From Bacteroidota bacterium (GTDB taxonomy: Bacteria; Bacteroidota; Bacteroidia; Cytophagales; Cyclobacteriaceae): 32,052 nt of DNA. A model generated the notes under the pieces. It saw nothing but the letters and a program-made list of their open reading frames with translations, did no database searches and had not been told where the DNA came from. The stretch covers positions 1 through 32,052 of the forward strand of contig CANIVF010000050.1 in assembly GCA_947470895.1 (NCBI GenBank), written 5' to 3'. Shown here one piece after another: positions 1 to 8,003 of the stretch. Position 1 is the stretch's first letter. Each line of letters begins with the position of its first letter. The position numbers and the translations under genes were made by a program.

Positions 1-348
1 ATCAAATCAGTAAAATCACTGGGGCCAGTGGCAGTGCTGTCATCCTTATTCATCGTCACCATCATCTTAACCTCCCTCATCACCAATGCCGCTGCAGTAT
101 CCATCGTGTTTCCTATTGCCATGTCGATGGCTGAGCAGATGCACTTGAGTTATACTCCGTTTTTTGTGGCCATTGCTTTTGCAGCCTCCGGAGATTTTAT
201 GACCCCCATAGGCTACCAAACCAACCTGATGGTGTATGGACCGGGTGGCTATTCGTTTCGCGATTTTTTGAAGGTCGGCACACCGCTGACCATACTTTAT
301 ATTGTTATTTGCATTTCGTTTATATCCATGTATTACAACCTTTATTAA
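1..348 (+). CDS. SLC13-family anion/sulfate permease, C-terminal fragment
   Basis: The frame is open from base 1, so this is the 3' end of a gene that begins outside the window; about 115 codons are visible. The protein is hydrophobic, with three membrane stretches. It carries a TNAAA motif followed about 45 residues later by [16 protein letters not shown], a hallmark of bacterial SLC13/DASS Na+-coupled anion permeases of the inner membrane, many of which carry sulfate. The next gene is APS kinase, 10 bases downstream on the same strand, which supports sulfate as the substrate. Family assignment is secure; substrate is inferred from the neighbour. Any N-terminal or RCK domain lies outside the window. 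Confidence 0.85.
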   Translation: MKSVKSLGPVAVLSSLFIVTIILTSLITNAAAVSIVFPIAMSMAEQMHLSYTPFFVAIAFAASGDFMTPIGYQTNLMVYGPGGYSFRDFLKVGTPLTILYIVICISFISMYYNLY

Positions 349-358
349 TAGTGTCGCT

Positions 359-949
359 GTGAATAATCTGTTTCCATTCGAATCAAAAATCACCAAAGAA
401 GAACGCTACCGCTTACTTCAACAACGCCCCAGGGTGATCTGGTTTACCGGACTTTCCGGTTCGGGTAAATCGACCCTCGCCATCCAGCTTGAATTTCAAC
501 TCTATGCGAAGGGCTATAAAACCTATTTGCTCGATGGCGACAATGTGCGCGGGGGGTTGAATAATGACCTCGATTTTTCAGATCACTCCCGCAAGGAAAA
601 CATCCGCAGGATTGGCGAAGTATCCAAACTGTTTTTGGATTCAGGCCTGGTGGTGCTGTCGGCATTCATTTCTCCCTTCCACGAAGACCGCGATCAGGTG
701 CGCACCATTGTAGGAAAAGATAATTTTATCGAAGTGTTTGTGGATTGCCCCCTGGAAGTATGCGAACAACGCGATGTAAAAGGCTTGTATAAAAAAGCAC
801 GCACAGGCGAAGTGAAGAGCTTCACCGGCATTTCTTCTCCCTATGAAAAACCACATCATGCCGACATCACCATCCACACCGACCAACAACCCGTAACCGA
901 CTCCATCGCATCACTATTAGAATTCATCACCCCCAAAATTTCCTACTAA
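359..949 (+). CDS. cysC: Adenylylsulfate (APS) kinase CysC
   Basis: CysC phosphorylates adenosine 5'-phosphosulfate with ATP to give PAPS, the sulfate donor for sulfotransferases and for reductive sulfate assimilation, in the cytoplasm. The P-loop is GLSGSGKST at residues 31-39, followed by [11 protein letters not shown], the [10 protein letters not shown] segment and the [17 protein letters not shown] segment typical of the family. I chose the GTG at 359, which gives 196 residues, close to the usual length of about 200; an upstream ATG at 302 lies inside the permease and would add an unrelated hydrophobic extension. It is probably co-transcribed with the permease. Two sulfotransferase genes (10263 and 19968) are likely users of its product. 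All key residues look intact. Confidence 0.95.
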   Translation: MNNLFPFESKITKEERYRLLQQRPRVIWFTGLSGSGKSTLAIQLEFQLYAKGYKTYLLDGDNVRGGLNNDLDFSDHSRKENIRRIGEVSKLFLDSGLVVLSAFISPFHEDRDQVRTIVGKDNFIEVFVDCPLEVCEQRDVKGLYKKARTGEVKSFTGISSPYEKPHHADITIHTDQQPVTDSIASLLEFITPKISY

Positions 950-1309
950 CCCCCGGCAACTAGCAACCAACAACTATCAATTGTGTATTCCCCCGCAACT
1001 GGAGACCGGTGACTGGTAACTGGCGACTAGCAACCAACACCCAGCAACGACATCTAAATTCATTCAGCTTGCCTACCGCACTTGCCTATTGCCTATCAAC
1101 ATCCATTATCAATTCCCTCGTCAACCGGAAACAGGTAACTAGCAACCAGCCATTGTCCACTGTCAATTGTCAATTGTCCATTATCGATTGTCATTCCACC
1201 CCATCAACCGGAAACCAGTGACTGGCAACCGGTGACTGGCAACCAGAAACCAGCAACCCCTCCCCATTGTCCATTATCCATTATCAATTGTCCATTGTCA
1301 ATTATCCCC
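950..1309. repeat. Degenerate heptanucleotide repeat array in a 416-base intergenic gap
   Basis: The gap between cysC and the OPX gene is mostly 7-bp units of two interleaved types. Type A has the form ACYGGNN or ACYAGCA and is clear at about 988-1035 and 1204-1258. Type B has the form ATTRTCM and is clear at about 1146-1195 and 1264-1309. A unit ACTGTCA looks intermediate between them. A third unit, TTGCCTA, recurs near 1070-1100. The array begins directly after the cysC stop codon. Type A recurs at 8911-8948 and 31739-31787. The 56 bases after the array hold only the leader of the next gene. I see no gene or RNA here. Confidence 0.85.
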
Positions 1310-1334
1310 ACTTTCCCCCTTCCCATCTTTCCCC

Positions 1335-1342
1335 TATATTGC
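1335..1342 (+). promoter_or_regulatory. Weak -7-like element before the OPX gene
   Basis: TATATTGC lies 23 bases before the chosen ATG at 1366. It approximates the Bacteroidota -7 element TAnnTTTG but lacks one T, and I see no convincing -33 TTG at the right distance in the repeat array upstream. This is the best promoter candidate for the two export genes, but weak. Confidence 0.25.
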
Positions 1343-1365
1343 ACCCTCAATCTGACTCCATTTCA

Positions 1366-2277
1366 ATGTTTAGAAATATACTCTGGTTAATAGTGCTGGC
1401 AGCCATCATAAGTTCCTGCGTCCCCAACAAGCGCGTGGTGATATTGCAACACGATGCTGAACCAAAGCGAGGAACGATCAAAAATTCTGATACCCTAAGC
1501 CGCACGTATAAGACGCACCTTACCGGCTATGTGTTAAAACCTAATGATATCATCTCACTCAACGTAGCCAGCATCACTCCCGGAGAGTTCGATTTTGTAA
1601 AAAAATATGAAGAACAGTTAGGGCTCATACGCAAATTAAATCAGTATGATCAGGGTAGTAAAACAGGTGGACAAGGGGGAGGAGGTAACGTTAACCAGGG
1701 AATGGGAGGTGGCGGACAAAGTGGGGCAGGGATTAGTGGATTGTCACTGGATAGGATGCCTACTGGCTTCCAACTGGATGCCGCTGGCAATCTTGAATTA
1801 CCTTTCATTGGAATGATCAAACTAGCCGGTTTAACGGTGCCTCAAACCGAGGCGTTGTTCAAAGAAAAACTGAAAGGCTATTTTGAAACTCCCGTGGTTC
1901 GGGTGCAGTTATTAAGTTTTCATTTAACTATTTTAGGCGAGGTCACCAAAGCGGGCAGATACACGTCTTATAGCCCAAACACCAGTATTATTGATGCCAT
2001 TACCTTAGCGGATAACCTGAATGATTTTGCCGACCGTTCCAAAATCAAGGTGATACGCCAAGAGGGCGAAAAGGCCACCGTATTTTATGTGAACATGCTG
2101 GCGGAAGATTTGCTGGCGCAACCCGGCTATTTCCTGCAACCCAATGACTTGATTATTGTGCCTCCTTTAAAAGCCCGGTTCTTGACAAAATATGGTATTC
2201 AAAGTTACTCCGCAGCGCTTACGGTGATCACCTCCACCATCACCATGCTGGTCTTGATTTCAACACTCAATAATTAG
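1366..2277 (+). CDS. Polysaccharide export lipoprotein (OPX, Wza-like)
   Basis: Outer-membrane polysaccharide export protein of the Poly_export/SLBB type, expected to work with the chain-length kinase encoded next. From the ATG at 1366 the protein has 303 residues. It begins with a lipoprotein signal peptide: a hydrophobic core, then IISSC with the lipidated Cys at position 18. The Poly_export domain starts near residue 54 (GYVLKPNDIISLNV) and contains a glycine-rich insertion around residues 100-125. It is followed by an SLBB-like segment (LTILGEVTKAGRYTSY). The C-terminus is hydrophobic, residues about 280-300. An in-frame ATG at 1267 exists but would translate repeat array and place residues before the signal peptide, so I reject it. 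Only 8 bases separate it from the next gene. Confidence 0.92.
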   Translation: MFRNILWLIVLAAIISSCVPNKRVVILQHDAEPKRGTIKNSDTLSRTYKTHLTGYVLKPNDIISLNVASITPGEFDFVKKYEEQLGLIRKLNQYDQGSKTGGQGGGGNVNQGMGGGGQSGAGISGLSLDRMPTGFQLDAAGNLELPFIGMIKLAGLTVPQTEALFKEKLKGYFETPVVRVQLLSFHLTILGEVTKAGRYTSYSPNTSIIDAITLADNLNDFADRSKIKVIRQEGEKATVFYVNMLAEDLLAQPGYFLQPNDLIIVPPLKARFLTKYGIQSYSAALTVITSTITMLVLISTLNN

Positions 2278-2285
2278 AACGAGTT

Positions 2286-4700
2286 ATGGATTTTGACGAA
2301 CAGGAAGCAAGACAGATACTGCAACCCGACCTGGTTAAGAAGTATGCACTCAAAGTACTGAAAAGGTGGCCAGTTATCCTGGTCAGTTTCATCCTCGCAT
2401 TGGGCATTGGTTATGCCATCAACAGGTATGCCACACCCGTTTACCTGGTAAAGGCCCGCATCACCACCAAAAAATTTTCCAATAAGCCCTCCTCGCCCAT
2501 ACCAGGGCTCATTGATGCAAGCTTTTTTCTCAACGGAACCTCCGAAGTATATGAGGAAATCCCCATCCTTAAATCACCCAAACGCATCGAGGCCGCCATC
2601 GATAGACTTGATTTCAAGGTGAGTTACTTTGCTGAAGGTGATATTAAAACGATGGAAAGCCTTACTGGCTTTGTCTATACCGTGAAGGTGGACACATTGA
2701 TTAATAATGCATATCCTTATGGGCTGCCTATCTTCGTCAATTACCTGAACCTACAATCTTTTCAATTGATATTTGAAGGTGGACAGTGGGCCGACTTTGT
2801 AAAAGGTAAGACCTATCGCTTTGGCGAACCCTTTATGTTGGGCTCAGCTCGACTAATAATTCATAACAATTCCAAGGGAACTCAGGAAGGAAATAAGTAT
2901 TTTTTCGTGCTCAACAGCAAGGCTCAACAAGTGAACCATTTTCGAAATCGACTAAATATTCAATGGGCAATGAAAGGTTCTTCGATGTTGGACCTGTCCA
3001 TGGAAAGTGAGCTTCCTGATCGTGAACTTCAGTTTTTAAATGCCTATTATGAGGTAGTGCAGGAGTTTGGTATTCGCGAAAAGAACGAAACCCTTGAGAA
3101 TACCATTAGGTTTATTGACTCCCAAATGAAATCCATTACGGATTCATTGCTTTATTATCAATCCTTGATTGACGAATTGAAGTTCAGTCATTATAAAATC
3201 AACGTGCCTTTGGCGCTGCCTTCGCAAAGCACCGTATCAGGTTCAGATTTTATCTTCAGCGATGTAAATGCTTTGGATAAGAAAAAGGCCAGTATCCAAA
3301 TGAAGGAAAGGTACTTCGACTACCTCACCGACTACTTTAAACGAAATAGCACCGAGGAAGTATTTGCACCTAGTTTGATGGGGCTTGAAATTCCTTTGGT
3401 GGAGACCTGGGTTAAAAGATTTATTGAGGAAAAGCTGACAGAGAAAATTGAGCGCAATGAGGCAAACCAGCAAAACCCTTTGGTGAATCGGGAAGATAGC
3501 GTGAGACGAAAACTAGAAAAAGGAATTTTTGAAGCGATCCACAGCGAGCGGCAGCAAAATAAACGCACAATTCAAGAGCTAGATAAGCAAGCTAATTTCC
3601 TGCTAGGTTCCATTAAAGATGTGCAGGTAGACTTCAGGCAATTGGCTCAATACCAACGGTTGTTTCAGTTAAATCAAACACTCTTCGATCTTTTTATTCG
3701 CAGAAAAACAGAGGCGGCTATCTCCAAAGCCAGTGCTACTTCCGACTATGACATCATTGATGTTCCTTCTTATTCAAAGATGCCCATCCGGCCCGATACG
3801 AATATGAATTTACTTATTGCTGCTGTTATCGGTCTCTTTTTACCCATCGGTTTCTTCTTGTTCAGAGATCTTACCAACAGCCGCATTATGGATAAGGACG
3901 ACCTGCTGGCCCACACTCAAATTCCGATGCTGGGCAATATTGCTCATAGCGATTTTACTTCAAGGCTGGTCATGAAGGAGTATCCCCGTTCCGTGGTGGC
4001 GGAATCTTTTCGGGCGGTGCGGGCCAACCTGAAGTTTTTAGCGCCTGATCTTCCCAATGGTGCTCACACGTTTTTGGTTACCTCATCGGTGGGGGGCGAA
4101 GGCAAGACCTTCTGTTCACTTAACCTGGCTTTTACGCTGGCACTGGGCCACAAAAAAGTAGTGGTGATTGGTGCCGATATGCGCAAACCGGAGTTGGGTA
4201 ATTACCTTGAAATGCATAGTGCCAAAGGCTTATCCACCTACCTCTCAGGGCATGCCACGTGGGACGAAATCATCTTCAAAAATGAAGTAAACCAACCTCA
4301 TGTTATTGATGCAGGCAAGGTGCCTCCCAATCCTTCGGAATTATTGGCCAGCGAGCGCATGCGTTTTCTAATCGATTACCTGAAAGAAAACTATGACTAC
4401 GTCATTATTGATACACCACCTATTGGGCTGGTATCGGATGCCATGGAGTTATTCAAATATTGCGACTACAGCATACTGATCGTGCGCCAGTGCGTTACAG
4501 ACAAAGCGGCATTGAGCATGGTTAATGAGTTGTACCTCGATGGAAAGATGAAAAACTTCAGTGTGCTGCTCAACGATATTGAACTGATCCGCAGGCGCAA
4601 GAGTATCTATGGTGGCTACATTTATGGAATGGGCTATGGTGGATATGGGTATGGATATTATCAGGAGGACAAAAAGAAAAAGGATAAAGCAAAAAGCTAG
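2286..4700 (+). CDS. Wzc-like chain-length regulator and tyrosine autokinase (PCP/BY-kinase)
   Basis: Inner-membrane polysaccharide co-polymerase fused to a bacterial tyrosine kinase, 804 residues. It has an N-terminal Wzz-type domain with a first membrane helix at about residues 29-46, a large periplasmic region with long helical stretches (about 230-480), and a second helix at about 506-526. The cytoplasmic kinase domain follows, with Walker A SVGGEGKT near 600, Walker A' GADMRKP near 629, and Walker B VIIDTPP near 706. The tail from about 773 carries eight tyrosines in a Gly/Tyr-rich stretch, then a lysine-rich end; this is the usual autophosphorylation cluster. It controls chain length and export through phosphorylation cycles. 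No Wzb-type phosphatase is in the window. It is coupled to the OPX gene and ends 28 bases from a convergent gene. Confidence 0.94.
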   Translation: MDFDEQEARQILQPDLVKKYALKVLKRWPVILVSFILALGIGYAINRYATPVYLVKARITTKKFSNKPSSPIPGLIDASFFLNGTSEVYEEIPILKSPKRIEAAIDRLDFKVSYFAEGDIKTMESLTGFVYTVKVDTLINNAYPYGLPIFVNYLNLQSFQLIFEGGQWADFVKGKTYRFGEPFMLGSARLIIHNNSKGTQEGNKYFFVLNSKAQQVNHFRNRLNIQWAMKGSSMLDLSMESELPDRELQFLNAYYEVVQEFGIREKNETLENTIRFIDSQMKSITDSLLYYQSLIDELKFSHYKINVPLALPSQSTVSGSDFIFSDVNALDKKKASIQMKERYFDYLTDYFKRNSTEEVFAPSLMGLEIPLVETWVKRFIEEKLTEKIERNEANQQNPLVNREDSVRRKLEKGIFEAIHSERQQNKRTIQELDKQANFLLGSIKDVQVDFRQLAQYQRLFQLNQTLFDLFIRRKTEAAISKASATSDYDIIDVPSYSKMPIRPDTNMNLLIAAVIGLFLPIGFFLFRDLTNSRIMDKDDLLAHTQIPMLGNIAHSDFTSRLVMKEYPRSVVAESFRAVRANLKFLAPDLPNGAHTFLVTSSVGGEGKTFCSLNLAFTLALGHKKVVVIGADMRKPELGNYLEMHSAKGLSTYLSGHATWDEIIFKNEVNQPHVIDAGKVPPNPSELLASERMRFLIDYLKENYDYVIIDTPPIGLVSDAMELFKYCDYSILIVRQCVTDKAALSMVNELYLDGKMKNFSVLLNDIELIRRRKSIYGGYIYGMGYGGYGYGYYQEDKKKKDKAKS

Positions 4701-4728
4701 GCGGCTCTAATAATTGAAACGAGGCCAC

Positions 4729-5793
4729 TTATTTATCGAGGGCCTGTTGGTCCTCCAGGATGCGCTCAGCCAATTCATTGGCTATGAGCTGTGCCCCCCA
4801 GGGCGACCAGTGTGTATCATCGTAAAAGTAAATATCTGGTTTTGCAGGGATGGCACCACGTAAGATTTCTTTTGAATTGATCCAGATGTAATCTTTATGT
4901 AGAGGCGCCCAGTGATCAAAAAATAATGGCGCTCGATAATCATCCTTGTTTTTGATATACGGATAGTACAAATCATACTTATCAACACACGGCAACACAA
5001 TCAGCCTGGTTCCTTTGGTGGCCAGTTGCCTGGCGATGGTGTTAAGTTTGTCATTGAGCATCCGTACAGAGCTGGTATCGTTATTCGAACCCAGATAGAG
5101 TAAGTCATCTTCAAGAAAAATTAATTCATCTTTTCTCTTTCCTGAAAATAGTGGTTGATTCAGTTCAACGCGATAGACGGTGGATAGGTAAGCGTTGTCC
5201 TTTAGTGGATACAGTAAATTATATAAAGGAAAATTAATAATTTCCCTGGATGGGAACGCATGGACATTTGAACCTTTTGTTTTTTTTGAAGCTTCCCCTC
5301 TTATGATATCGGAGAGATTCAATGAATTGTTTATGCTGAGATTCCTTGATCTTCGAACAAAAATGCGTTCTACTGATTGAAGAATGATATAATCAACGGT
5401 TACTTTATCTAATAAATCTCCTTTAATGACATTGTAAAGGACCTGAATTGGATTAGTGGTATAATGATCCAGTCGTGAATAGATCACATGAATGGAATCA
5501 TGTTCGGCCAGGTAGTTAGGATACCCAAACCTGCCCTGATTTGAAAAGGAATCGCCAATGATAAGAACTGAAATGGGAGAGTCCTGTGTGGCTGCACGAT
5601 CCAGTGATTTGTAGTACACGGGGCGGCTAAATTCTTCCTTGAATATTTTACGATAGTCAGAATCCCTGGCAATGTAACCCACCCTCGTGAGGTCACCTTC
5701 ATCGGTGTTATAGAAAGCTGTAGTGATCAGGTAGAGCACCAGCACGGGGCTGATGATAGCAGCGCTTTTAAACATGAAAGACTTTATGGTCAT
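4729..5793 (-). CDS. AlgX/AlgJ-like SGNH acyltransferase partner of the MBOAT protein
   Basis: This 354-residue protein has one N-terminal membrane anchor (about residues 10-27) and then an extracytoplasmic SGNH-hydrolase-like domain. The nucleophile block is IGDSFS (Ser82) and the C-terminal block is DDTHWSPWG (Asp325, His328), as in AlgX/AlgJ-type proteins that transfer acetyl groups to polysaccharides. Its start lies one base beyond the MBOAT stop, so the two are one minus-strand transcription unit. By the alginate model, the MBOAT protein passes an acyl group across the membrane and this protein places it on the glycan. The acyl group and the acceptor sugar cannot be read from sequence. 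Catalytic residues look intact. Confidence 0.85.
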   Translation of the reverse strand: MTIKSFMFKSAAIISPVLVLYLITTAFYNTDEGDLTRVGYIARDSDYRKIFKEEFSRPVYYKSLDRAATQDSPISVLIIGDSFSNQGRFGYPNYLAEHDSIHVIYSRLDHYTTNPIQVLYNVIKGDLLDKVTVDYIILQSVERIFVRRSRNLSINNSLNLSDIIRGEASKKTKGSNVHAFPSREIINFPLYNLLYPLKDNAYLSTVYRVELNQPLFSGKRKDELIFLEDDLLYLGSNNDTSSVRMLNDKLNTIARQLATKGTRLIVLPCVDKYDLYYPYIKNKDDYRAPLFFDHWAPLHKDYIWINSKEILRGAIPAKPDIYFYDDTHWSPWGAQLIANELAERILEDQQALDK

Positions 5794-5794
5794 A

Positions 5795-7258
5795 TCAAAA
5801 TTGAAAATAAATGAACTCCTGGCCTTTTCCTGAAAACCAAAACAACGAAAAAATCAATGCGTAATAGGCCGCATAACGTACTGGCCGCCTTAAACGTGCA
5901 GGCAATGCGGCTATGGCATAGGCATGGGCTCTGCCAAACCATTCCATAAGGATGAAGGTAACCAACAATAAGGGTACGGTTAGACCAATTTTAAAATAGA
6001 TAAGCTTCAGCGTATCAACATAGGCCGATAAATGAAGTAGGCCCACGGCCATATCCTGAATAAATTGAAAAGCATGATCGATACTCTCAGCCCGGAAAAA
6101 GATCCACGCAAATACCGTAAGGCTAAAGGTGAGCAGCATACGCATCAATTCGCTCAGGGAAGGGATGTTCTTGCCCTGGGCAACCGCATCCAGGTGTACC
6201 CGGTTGGCATCCTTCAGCAAGAGCGGTATAAAGTAGATAGCATTGAGCGCACCCCAGGCTATAAAGGTCCAGTTGGCGCCATGCCAGAAACCACTCACGA
6301 TAAAAATAATGATGGTGTTTCTGATCTTCGTCCAGATGCCTCCCTGGCTGCCGCCCAAAGGAATGTAGAGGTAATCCCTGAACCACGTAGACAAGGAAAT
6401 ATGCCAGCGCCTCCAGAACTCTGCAATGTCTCTGGAGAAGTAAGGAAAGGCAAAATTTCGCATCAGGTCAAATCCAAATAACCGCGATGTGCCGATGGCG
6501 ATATCCGAATATCCGGAGAAATCTCCATAGATCTGAAACGTGAAAAACAAAGCACCTAGTGCAAGGGTGCTTCCTGAATAGTTCGTTGAATTATTGAAAA
6601 TCAGGTTGGCATATTCGGCACAGGTGTCGGCAATCACAATTTTCTTAAACAAGCCCCAAAGAATCTGGCGCATACCATCCACGGCCTTGTGATAGTCAAA
6701 GGTACGTTTAATGTAAAATTGTGGCAGCAGGTTGGTGGCTCGTTCAATAGGGCCGGCCACCAACTGTGGAAAGAAGCTGATGAAAGCAAAATAGGCCACC
6801 ACATCGCGGGTAGGTTCCAGCTTGCGCCTATACACATCAATGGAATAACTCAATGCCTGGAACGTATAAAAACTAATCCCAACCGGAAGCACAATCTTCA
6901 ACGAGCCCGTGTTAATCGGGTGACCAAAAAAAGAAAAGGCTTGGGCAAAGTTCTCGGCAAAGAAATTAAAGTATTTAAAAAATCCCAGAAGCCCCAGGTT
7001 TACGGCAATGCTGATCCAGAGTAGTTGTTTCCTTTTTGTCTCCGCCTCATTCTTGGCGATGGCAATACCAACGAAATAATCAATACTGGCACTGAACACT
7101 AAAAGCGAAAGAAAGCGCCAGTCCCACCACCCATAAAACAAAAAGCTGGAAACTACGATCAAAAAATTCTGTAGCCTCAGGTTATGATTGGTGACAAACC
7201 AATAGAGGATAAACACGATGGGTAAAAAGATGGCGAAGTCTATCGAGTTAAAAAGCAT
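5795..7258 (-). CDS. MBOAT-family membrane O-acyltransferase (AlgI-like), copy 1
   Basis: Polytopic inner-membrane O-acyltransferase of 487 residues. The conserved segments are FWRRWHISLSTWFRDY (His286) and SGFWHGANWTF (catalytic His326), with PQLVAGPIERA earlier in the protein. I chose the ATG at 7258, not the ATG at 7291. The shorter form aligns residue for residue with the paralogue at 28987-30423 (MLFNSI start), both histidines then have the same number in each, and a promoter -7 element at 7279-7286 lies between the two candidates. It is followed after one base by its SGNH partner. Expected role: moving acyl groups across the membrane for polysaccharide O-acylation. It is roughly 70% identical by eye to the second copy. 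Confidence 0.93.
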   Translation of the reverse strand: MLFNSIDFAIFLPIVFILYWFVTNHNLRLQNFLIVVSSFLFYGWWDWRFLSLLVFSASIDYFVGIAIAKNEAETKRKQLLWISIAVNLGLLGFFKYFNFFAENFAQAFSFFGHPINTGSLKIVLPVGISFYTFQALSYSIDVYRRKLEPTRDVVAYFAFISFFPQLVAGPIERATNLLPQFYIKRTFDYHKAVDGMRQILWGLFKKIVIADTCAEYANLIFNNSTNYSGSTLALGALFFTFQIYGDFSGYSDIAIGTSRLFGFDLMRNFAFPYFSRDIAEFWRRWHISLSTWFRDYLYIPLGGSQGGIWTKIRNTIIIFIVSGFWHGANWTFIAWGALNAIYFIPLLLKDANRVHLDAVAQGKNIPSLSELMRMLLTFSLTVFAWIFFRAESIDHAFQFIQDMAVGLLHLSAYVDTLKLIYFKIGLTVPLLLVTFILMEWFGRAHAYAIAALPARLRRPVRYAAYYALIFSLFWFSGKGQEFIYFQF

Positions 7259-7278
7259 AGTGCCTGAATGATGAACCT

Positions 7279-7286
7279 CAAATATA
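7279..7286 (-). promoter_or_regulatory. -7 promoter element for the first MBOAT/SGNH pair
   Basis: Read on the minus strand the sequence is TATATTTG, an exact match to the Bacteroidota -7 consensus TAnnTTTG. Transcription would start close to the ATG at 7258, giving a short leader. I do not see a clear -33 TTTG at 19-21 bases upstream. The site supports the shorter MBOAT start. Confidence 0.55.
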
Positions 7287-7380
7287 AGCACTTCTGGTTT
7301 TTGTGTGCCCCGGATTTTAAGGCAGATCGCTGTTTTTTTATAGATTATCGATGATTAGGTTGCCAGAATACATGATTTGA

Positions 7381-7399
7381 TGAGTAAATATTTTACTCA
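7381..7399. promoter_or_regulatory. Palindromic putative operator upstream of the winged-helix regulator
   Basis: TGAGTAAA-TAT-TTTACTCA is a perfect inverted repeat with 8-base arms and a 3-base centre, ending 27 bases before the GTG start of the regulator. It overlaps the expected -33 region of the promoter whose -7 element is at 7415-7422. This is the expected size and place for a dimeric winged-helix repressor site, so autoregulation is likely. It also lies in the divergent gap shared with the MBOAT/SGNH pair, which it could co-regulate. The palindrome is seen directly; the binding protein is inferred. Confidence 0.6.
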
Positions 7400-7422
7400 C
7401 CAAATCTTTTCCTTTACCTTTG
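7392..7422 (+). promoter_or_regulatory. Promoter for the regulator-wzm-wzt operon
   Basis: TACCTTTG at 7415-7422 exactly matches the Bacteroidota -7 consensus. TTTA at 7392-7395, 19 bases upstream, is one mismatch from the -33 TTTG. The expected transcription start falls at or within a few bases of the GTG at 7427, implying a nearly leaderless message. The -33 part lies inside the right arm of the palindrome at 7381-7399. Confidence 0.55.
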
Positions 7423-7426
7423 GGCC

Positions 7427-7957
7427 GTGTTAGATACCCTCATCACTTCCAAAACGCGTATCAAGATGCTGCTCAAGTTTTTTACCAACAGCGCATCTAC
7501 CTCGTATATGCGTAGCATGGCCGAAGAATTTGGCGAAAGCACCAACTCCATCAGGCATGAGCTCACCAACCTGTCTAAAGCAGGTTATTTGGTTTCGCAA
7601 GAGGAAGGTCGCACCATCGTGTATAAAGCCAACACACAACACCCGCTCTACAACGAAGTGAAAAGCCTGGTACATAAATACCTGGGCTTCGATAAAATTA
7701 TAGATCAGATTCTTTCCCGTCTGGGCGCGCTGGATGCTGCCTATGTAGTAGGCGATTATGCGATTGGCAAAGATACCGGCACGATTGAATTGTTGCTGGT
7801 AGGTGAAGTGAATCGCGCCTACCTCGATAAATTGATTCTAAAAGCCAAAGATCTTCTCCATAGAAACGTAAAGGCCGATATCATCAGCACCACGCAATTC
7901 GAGCGCCAGTCGAAGCAACTCGACAAAGCGTTATTGATATGGAACAGACAAGGATAA
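7427..7957 (+). CDS. Winged-helix transcriptional regulator with a degenerate nucleotidyltransferase-like domain
   Basis: This 176-residue protein starts at a GTG. The first 75 residues form an ArsR-like winged helix (MLDTLITSKTRIKMLLKFF, then a recognition region with ESTNSIRHELTNLSKAGYL and a wing with EEGRTIVYKA). Residues about 95-165 resemble a MNT-type nucleotidyltransferase fold, but the acidic catalytic pattern has decayed to GDYAIGKDTGTIELLLVG, so enzymatic activity is doubtful. I associate this type with Bacteroidota polysaccharide clusters. It is the first gene of the ABC-exporter operon, 46 bases before wzm, and probably regulates that operon through the palindrome just upstream. 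The start matches the conserved family N-terminus, though it allows almost no leader. Confidence 0.8.
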   Translation: MLDTLITSKTRIKMLLKFFTNSASTSYMRSMAEEFGESTNSIRHELTNLSKAGYLVSQEEGRTIVYKANTQHPLYNEVKSLVHKYLGFDKIIDQILSRLGALDAAYVVGDYAIGKDTGTIELLLVGEVNRAYLDKLILKAKDLLHRNVKADIISTTQFERQSKQLDKALLIWNRQG

Positions 7958-8003
7958 ACGCAAAAAATAAAAAAAAGAGCCGATCACTAAGAGCAACCAT
8001 TGA

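Noticed and set aside
1009-1221. 70-residue open frame inside the heptamer array
   Set aside because: It is made of repeat units read in one frame (Asn/Gln/Ser/Thr-rich), with no family resemblance and no promoter or ribosome site.
950-1309. CRISPR array
   Set aside because: Units are 7 bases, degenerate and directly tandem; there are no 25-40 base repeats with unique spacers and no cas genes.
1267-1365. Longer start for the OPX protein
   Set aside because: The extra 33 residues translate repeat array and would precede the lipoprotein signal peptide, whose own ATG is at 1366.
7259-7291. Upstream start for the first MBOAT protein
   Set aside because: The paralogue starts at the equivalent of 7258, and an exact -7 element lies between the two candidate starts.
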